From assembly GCF_004114995.1 (NCBI RefSeq), contig NZ_SDJP01000004.1, positions 21,510-85,509 on the forward strand: a stretch of 64,000 nucleotides of DNA. The letters are read 5' to 3'. The stretch comes from Halorubrum amylolyticum. Lineage in GTDB: Archaea > Halobacteriota > Halobacteria > Halobacteriales > Haloferacaceae. Under the pieces are notes generated by a model. The model had not been told where the DNA came from, made no database searches, and saw only the letters and a program-made list of their open reading frames with translations. Both the position numbers and the translations under genes were made by a program. Each line of letters opens with the position of its first letter. Positions within the stretch are counted from its first letter, which is position 1. Shown one piece after another: positions 59,217-64,000 of this stretch.

Positions 59217-61136
59217 TCAGTAGCGGAGCAGTCGCATCCCGTTGAGGATGACGAGGAGGACGCTGGCCTCGTGGACCAGCATTCCCGACGCGAGGGTGAC
59301 GTAGCTGGTGAGCACGCCCGCGAGGAGGACGGTCACGGTCAGCACCGCGAGCCCGACGTTCTCGAGGACGTTCCAGCGCGTCGCCTTGCTGAGTTTGACC
59401 GCGTACGGGATGCGTTCGAGGTCGTCGGCCATCAACGCCATGTCAGCCGTTTCGATAGCGGTGTCCGTTCCCGCAGCACCCATCGCGATGCCGACATCGG
59501 CAGTGGCCAGCGATGGCGCGTCGTTGATGCCGTCGCCGACCATCGCGACGACGTGGCCGTCGGCCTGGTTGCCCTCGATGACGGACTGCTTGTCCTCGGG
59601 GAGGAGTTCGGCACGGTACTCGTCGATACCGACCTCCTCGGCAACGGCAGCGGCCGTCCGCTCGTTGTCGCCGGTGAGCATCACCGTCTCGATGCCAGCG
59701 TCTTGGAGCGCCGCGACGACCCCAGGAGCGGCCTCCCGGAGCTCGTCCCGCATCGCAATCGCGCCGATGATGTCCCCGTCCCGAACGACGTGGACGACTG
59801 TCTCGCCGCGCCCCTCACGCTCGCGGACGTAGTCGGCGACCCGATCGGGGACATCGACGTCGCGGTCGTCCAGCAGCGCGCGGTTGCCGACGACGACTTC
59901 CTGGCCATCGGCATGGGCGATGACGCCCTTGCCGGCGACCACGTCGAAGTCGTCGGGATCGGGGACCGACCTGCGCCCCACGTCCGTATCGTCCGCTTGG
60001 GCGACCGTCGCTCCACCGTCCGTCGCAGCCGTCTGGCGTTCGCGGGCCATGTCGACGATGGCGTCCGCGAGGTGGTGTTCGCTCTTCTTCTCGGCGGTCG
60101 CTGCGAGCGAGAGGACGTCGGCGGCGGCGACGCCGAACCCCTCGATACCGGAGACGGTGGTCTCGCCCTTCGTGAGCGTCCCCGTCTTGTCGAAGGCGAC
60201 GAGATCGATCTTGCCGGCGCGTTCGAGGTGTTCGCCGCCCTTCATCAGCACGCCCGACCGGGCGGCGTTACCGATGGCCGAGACGATGCTGACCGGTGGC
60301 CCGATGACCAGCGCGCCCGGACAGCCGATGACCAGCAGCGTCAGCGACAGGATCGCGTTCTGCGTGACCGCGTACGCGCCGATTGCCAGGGCAATGACGG
60401 CCGGCGTGTAGTACTTCGCGAACCGGTCGATGAGACTCTCCGTGGGCGACTGAGCCTCCTGGGCCTCCTCGACGCGACGGATGATCCGTTCGAGAGTCGT
60501 ATCCGATCCCGCTCCCGTCGTCCGGATTTCTAGCGCGCCCTCCTGGTTGACCGTCCCGGCGTACACCTCGTCGCTGTCGGCCTTGTGGACGGGCGCGCTC
60601 TCGCCGGTGACCGGCGCCTGGTTGACTGCGCTCTCGCCGTCGACGACGGTTCCGTCGACCGGGATCTTCCCGCCCGGCTTTACGACGACGACTTCGCCCT
60701 CTTCGACATCGCGGGCGGAGACCTTTTGGAGTGTCCCGTCGCGACGGACGGTCGCCGTGTCGGGCGTCATCTCCAGTAGCTCCTGAAGTGCCGTCCGGGT
60801 CTTCCGCATCGTCCGGCCTTCGAGGTAGCTGCCAAGGCTGAACAGGAAGACGACGGCGGCGGCTTCCCAGTACTCCCCGATGACGATAGCACCGATGGCG
60901 GCCAGCGTCACCAGCGTCTTGATGCCGAGCGTCCGGTTGGTGACCTCGTGGTAAGCGGTCTTGGCGATGTCGTAGCCACCCACGACCGTCGCGAGGACGA
61001 GGATGGCGGCGCTTGCCATCTCGAAACTCGTGAGGTAGCCGAGACTCCAGCCACCGCCGTACAGCAGGCCGCTTGTCGCCGTGACGATGGCCTTCCGGTG
61101 GTTCCGGTAGTACTGCGTGATCGATTGTTTGTTCAT
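59217..61136 (-). CDS. P1B-type heavy-metal ATPase with CPG motif, 639 aa
   Basis: It has no N-terminal HMA domain. The ATPase core is intact: TGES, phosphorylated Asp316 in DKTGTLTKG, MLTGDNERT and [10 protein letters not shown]. The membrane motif reads Cys272-Pro-Gly274 instead of CPC, and the final helix has HEASVLLVILNGMRLL, resembling the HEGGT motif of P1B-4 pumps. This combination suggests an ion other than Cu or Zn, possibly Co, Ni or Fe. It lies 4 bp after the separate HMA gene. Confidence 0.88.
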   Translation of the reverse strand: MNKQSITQYYRNHRKAIVTATSGLLYGGGWSLGYLTSFEMASAAILVLATVVGGYDIAKTAYHEVTNRTLGIKTLVTLAAIGAIVIGEYWEAAAVVFLFSLGSYLEGRTMRKTRTALQELLEMTPDTATVRRDGTLQKVSARDVEEGEVVVVKPGGKIPVDGTVVDGESAVNQAPVTGESAPVHKADSDEVYAGTVNQEGALEIRTTGAGSDTTLERIIRRVEEAQEAQSPTESLIDRFAKYYTPAVIALAIGAYAVTQNAILSLTLLVIGCPGALVIGPPVSIVSAIGNAARSGVLMKGGEHLERAGKIDLVAFDKTGTLTKGETTVSGIEGFGVAAADVLSLAATAEKKSEHHLADAIVDMARERQTAATDGGATVAQADDTDVGRRSVPDPDDFDVVAGKGVIAHADGQEVVVGNRALLDDRDVDVPDRVADYVREREGRGETVVHVVRDGDIIGAIAMRDELREAAPGVVAALQDAGIETVMLTGDNERTAAAVAEEVGIDEYRAELLPEDKQSVIEGNQADGHVVAMVGDGINDAPSLATADVGIAMGAAGTDTAIETADMALMADDLERIPYAVKLSKATRWNVLENVGLAVLTVTVLLAGVLTSYVTLASGMLVHEASVLLVILNGMRLLRY

Positions 61137-61140
61137 AGTG

Positions 61141-61356
61141 TTAGGCGGGCTGGGGAGTGTACCCCTGGTTTTCGATGGTCTCTGCGAAGGCGTCGGGGTC
61201 AGCGACGCTGTCGTCGTACTCGATCTCGACGCGGCCGGTCGCGTAGTGGACTTCGACGTGCTGGACGCCGTCGACGTTCGACAGGGCGCGTTCGACGGTA
61301 CTCGCGCAGGTCGGGCAGTCGAAGTCGAGGACGCGGAATTGGGTTGTGTCGCTCAT
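61141..61356 (-). CDS. Stand-alone HMA-domain protein, 71 aa
   Basis: DFDCPTCASTVERALSNVDG carries CxxC (Cys14, Cys17) in the usual HMA loop, with CP before T. It probably delivers the ion to the ATPase whose gene starts 4 bp downstream and which lacks this domain. It is the first gene of a three-gene operon (61356 to 58535). Confidence 0.85.
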   Translation of the reverse strand: MSDTTQFRVLDFDCPTCASTVERALSNVDGVQHVEVHYATGRVEIEYDDSVADPDAFAETIENQGYTPQPA

Positions 61357-61557
61357 TACAGTTTGAGATAGTGCCCGTACCTCAATAAGTATTTTTTATA
61401 TGATATGTTTGAATTCGGATACGAGTCGTTGGAACAGTCAAACGGGTCGTCTAGGGCTTTCGCTATCGCGGGTCCATCCTGTACTGGATATCTCGACAGA
61501 CACCTACCCGACTCCTGCCCCGCTACCTTTTCCCGCGTGCTCGCGCTCAGTCCTCGT

Positions 61558-62082
61558 ATGAGTGATTCCGATACCGACCACCGTCTCGACGACATCGCGG
61601 TGCGAGACACTCGGATTTCGGACGCCATCGACGAGCCGATGCGGGCGATGGTCCTCGACATTCTGTCCGAGGAAGCCCTAACTGCGACCGAGGTCCACGA
61701 ACGCCTCGACGATCGCGGCATCGACCGGACGGAGAACACGGTCCGCCATCACATCAACGAGCTCCGGGATGCGGGCCTCGTCGACGTCGTTCGCTTCGAG
61801 GAGGGGCGTGGTGGGACGACGAAGTACTACCACGCGAACACGATCGTCCTCTCGTACTCACTACCAGATTCGGCCGACGCCGCCGTCGAGGAGATGATCG
61901 ACGCTGCCCAGCCCCAGATCACGGACGCGCTCACTACGCTCACCGACGAGTACGACGACGCTATTGAGGAGATCGTCGAGGATATGCAGCCCTGCGAGCA
62001 CTGCCAGACCCAGAAGTACGAGACGTACGTTCTTCTGACCGTCCTGCGACGTGCGTTCGTTCGCGCCCACAGAAATTCCTGA
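61558..62082 (+). CDS. Winged-helix metal-responsive regulator, second copy, 174 aa
   Basis: A paralogue of the protein at 27351: winged helix AMVLDILSEEALTATEVHER, ENTVRHHINELRDAGLVDVV, then GRGGTTKYYHANTIVLSYSL, and a C-terminal QPCEHCQTQKYETY with a conserved CxxC. It is divergent from the HMA/ATPase operon with a 200-bp gap. It probably controls that operon in response to a metal. ATG 61558 gives the family N-terminus. Confidence 0.85.
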   Translation: MSDSDTDHRLDDIAVRDTRISDAIDEPMRAMVLDILSEEALTATEVHERLDDRGIDRTENTVRHHINELRDAGLVDVVRFEEGRGGTTKYYHANTIVLSYSLPDSADAAVEEMIDAAQPQITDALTTLTDEYDDAIEEIVEDMQPCEHCQTQKYETYVLLTVLRRAFVRAHRNS

Positions 62083-62111
62083 GGGGGAACCACCCCTACG
62101 CTGGCAGGGTC

Positions 62112-63578
62112 TTAGAAGGAGAACCGATCACGCGCGGATTGCATCGCGAGGCGAGTCAGGAGTCGCGCAGGGCCACGCTTTGGGAGGTCCCGTACAGTCT
62201 CGATGCTGGTCGGCGGTTCACTACCACCAATGTCTAACTCCCAGCCTGTCTCGTCCATGAAGCGTTCGACAGCCTGATTTACTCGCTGTCGCACGTCGTC
62301 CGAGTCCATTGTCTCGGGCACACCATTCCGGAGGACGACGTCGCCGTCAACGACCACTGTCTCGACGTCGGCCGGGACCGCGTTGTTCACGACGTGTGCG
62401 GGAACGTTGGTCAGTGGCGTGAACTTCGGTTTGTCGACGTCGAGGAGGATAATATCCGCGCGCTTTCCCGCTTCGATACTGCCGATCTCGTCGCCCATCC
62501 CCAGCGCGCGTGCGCCCTCGATAGTGAGCATTCGTATCAGTTCCATCGAGTCGAACTGCCCGGCTGAACGCTTGAGATTTGCCGCCAGCCGAGCTTGCCG
62601 CGCTTCACCGAACATGCTGTACGAGTCGTGCCAGTAGTGGTCGTCAATCCCTACTCCGACGTCGACGCCGGCGGCTCGAAGCTCGGGAACGGGCGTCCAC
62701 TGCGTCTCCCCGTCCGGATTCCAGTAACAGAAGACGGACGGGCAGTGCGCAACAGCCGCGTCCGCCTCGGCGGTTCGCTGGATGTCCTCTTCGTCGCCGA
62801 GGCGGAAGTGAGCAGCGACCAGTCGGTCGTCCAGGAGTCCAACGTCGTCGAGCAATCCTACCGAGTCCTCGCCACCGTTCGCTCGTGCCATCGTGTTACT
62901 CTCCTCGAGTTCGAGCAAGTGCGTGTGGACGAGCAGGTCCGGATACTCTGCGGCGAGGGATGCGGTCCGTTCCCACAGCTGCCGGGTACACGACCAGTCG
63001 TCGTGCGGGCAGATCGTCGCCCTGATTCGGCCGTCGTACGTGTCGTGGTACGTTTCGACGAACTCGCGAGCACGGGCGAACTGCTGATCGACTGGTTGGT
63101 CCCAGAAGAGGTCCGAGATCGCCGGGCCGAAAAATCCGCGGAGCCCTGCTTCCCCGAACGTCTCCGCACCTGCGGCAGGCCGTGCGTCCATGGAGTTCAC
63201 GGTCGTGACACCGCCCAGGAGGAAATTGAGCGCTGCGAGCTCGACGCCTGCCTCGACGAGGTACTCGAATTCGCCGTTCCCTAGTCTGTTAAACAAGGCC
63301 GTCCCACTCCCGAGCATCTCCGTCAGCTCGAGTTCGCTAAACGCACCGATGAGCGGTGTCATCTCCAAGTGCGTGTGGGCGTTCACCAACCCCGGCATCA
63401 CCAGTTTCCCGTTCCCGTCGATAACGGTGGACGCTTCTAATTCTCCGTCTCCTGCACGTGATGGTCGGACTTCTTCGATACAGCCATCGGTGATGCATAC
63501 TGTGCCGCGCTCGTACAGGCGGTTCCGCTCGTCGGCTGTGAGAACGAGTGCATCATGGATTGCCAGATCGACAGCCAT
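62112..63578 (-). CDS. Amidohydrolase/deaminase, 488 aa
   Basis: VMPGLVNAHTHLEM has the metal-binding HxH, and later HTHLLE, AAHFRL, AHCPSV and GVGIDDHYWHD supply further His and the conserved Asp. These fit the TrzA/cytosine-deaminase-like branch of the amidohydrolase family (chlorohydrolase, SAH/MTA deaminase). It would hydrolyse an N-heterocyclic substrate; which one is unclear. It is convergent with the regulator gene and shows no link to the metal genes. Confidence 0.85.
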   Translation of the reverse strand: MAVDLAIHDALVLTADERNRLYERGTVCITDGCIEEVRPSRAGDGELEASTVIDGNGKLVMPGLVNAHTHLEMTPLIGAFSELELTEMLGSGTALFNRLGNGEFEYLVEAGVELAALNFLLGGVTTVNSMDARPAAGAETFGEAGLRGFFGPAISDLFWDQPVDQQFARAREFVETYHDTYDGRIRATICPHDDWSCTRQLWERTASLAAEYPDLLVHTHLLELEESNTMARANGGEDSVGLLDDVGLLDDRLVAAHFRLGDEEDIQRTAEADAAVAHCPSVFCYWNPDGETQWTPVPELRAAGVDVGVGIDDHYWHDSYSMFGEARQARLAANLKRSAGQFDSMELIRMLTIEGARALGMGDEIGSIEAGKRADIILLDVDKPKFTPLTNVPAHVVNNAVPADVETVVVDGDVVLRNGVPETMDSDDVRQRVNQAVERFMDETGWELDIGGSEPPTSIETVRDLPKRGPARLLTRLAMQSARDRFSF

Positions 63579-64000
63579 CGTAAATTAGGAAGTGGATGTG
63601 ACAGTTACCGTACTGGACAACCGAGCAGGCCGGCGAAGGCTGTTCTTCCAGGTGGTGTTCCCCTCATTTGGGATATCATCGGTCTCTACTGGTCCCATTA
63701 GCCTCTAATACGTCGGCGTGATTTAATCAGATTCCCCTTTTGAATCTGAAGTCGGATTCCGTGGAGCTTGTGGAGGTTTGCAATGTTTTCCCCTCTTCAC
63801 GATAGATCATCTATGGCCGACGGTTACGATGCCATAGTACTGATACCCTCATAGGCAGTATATTCTAACCAAAACCGCAATAGATGATCCCTACAATGAT
63901 ACACCGTACGTGTTTAGCCCGAACTGATTTCGCTGCTATCTCATAGAAGGCGCACAACTTAGCCTGTATGAACTGGCAGCAGAGGTTCGCGATGATTCTC
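63579..64000. other. End of window without a recognised gene
   Basis: About 420 bases follow the start codon of the amidohydrolase. It holds that gene's promoter and AT-rich sequence. No gene, repeat or terminator could be supported before the window ends. Confidence 0.5.

Overview
The window is DNA of a halophilic archaeon (class Halobacteria), and almost certainly part of a plasmid, megaplasmid or large integrated element rather than core chromosome. Most of it is GC-rich and its proteins are very acidic. It carries archaeal Orc1/Cdc6 initiators, a transcription factor B, HalOD1 and HTH_10 proteins and a PhiH1-type winged helix. No rRNA, tRNA, CRISPR array or complete insertion sequence was seen.

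Layout. 0.2-7 kb: small genes, two tandem antitoxin/PIN toxin pairs, a PAS/GAF histidine kinase, a peroxiredoxin and two HalOD1 proteins. 7-12.5 kb: an OB-fold ssDNA-binding protein, a TFB and small plasmid-type genes. 12.5-15.7 kb: an HTH_10 regulator and a Zn/Cd-type P1B ATPase. 15.8-24.8 kb: a long series of small, mostly uncharacterised genes plus a membrane-anchored Mrr-like nuclease. 24.8-30.5 kb: metal and redox cluster (peroxiredoxin, HxlR regulator, mercuric reductase, winged-helix regulator, P1B ATPase with an altered YPC motif, CopZ-like chaperone). 30.7-37 kb: plasmid-type genes, including an ArdC-like antirestriction protein and an AbiE-like nucleotidyltransferase/wHTH pair. 37-40.4 kb: replication module with two orc genes and ORB-like repeats. 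40.6-53.1 kb: a lower-GC island with a complete DNA phosphorothioation and Pbe-type defence cluster (dndCDEA followed by four pbe-like genes) headed by a small unknown gene. 53-53.9 kb: a second AbiE-like pair whose nucleotidyltransferase gene is cut off exactly where the island ends. 54-55.9 kb: ParA, a partner gene and iterons that look like a centromere. 56.2-58.5 kb: a wHTH gene, an unknown gene and a tyrosine recombinase. 58.5-63.6 kb: a third P1B ATPase with a CPG motif, its separate HMA-domain protein, a regulator and an amidohydrolase.

Two recurrent non-coding elements tie the accessory genes together. Eight copies of an inverted repeat (TTAACCAACA, 20-22 nt spacer, TGTTGGTTAA; half-sites about 31 bp apart) occur, six of them just upstream of genes. 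About fifteen copies of a T-tract followed by a GC-rich hairpin, most able to form two alternative pairings, lie shortly before start codons. Together they look like an undescribed plasmid-wide control system.

The gene content describes a mobile replicon that maintains itself (Orc, ParA, toxin-antitoxin pairs), defends itself or its host (Dnd-Pbe, Mrr-like nuclease, ArdC, AbiE-like pairs) and gives its host resistance to several metals through three ATPases with different metal-site motifs and linked regulators. Functions are inferred by reading motifs; no database search was run.
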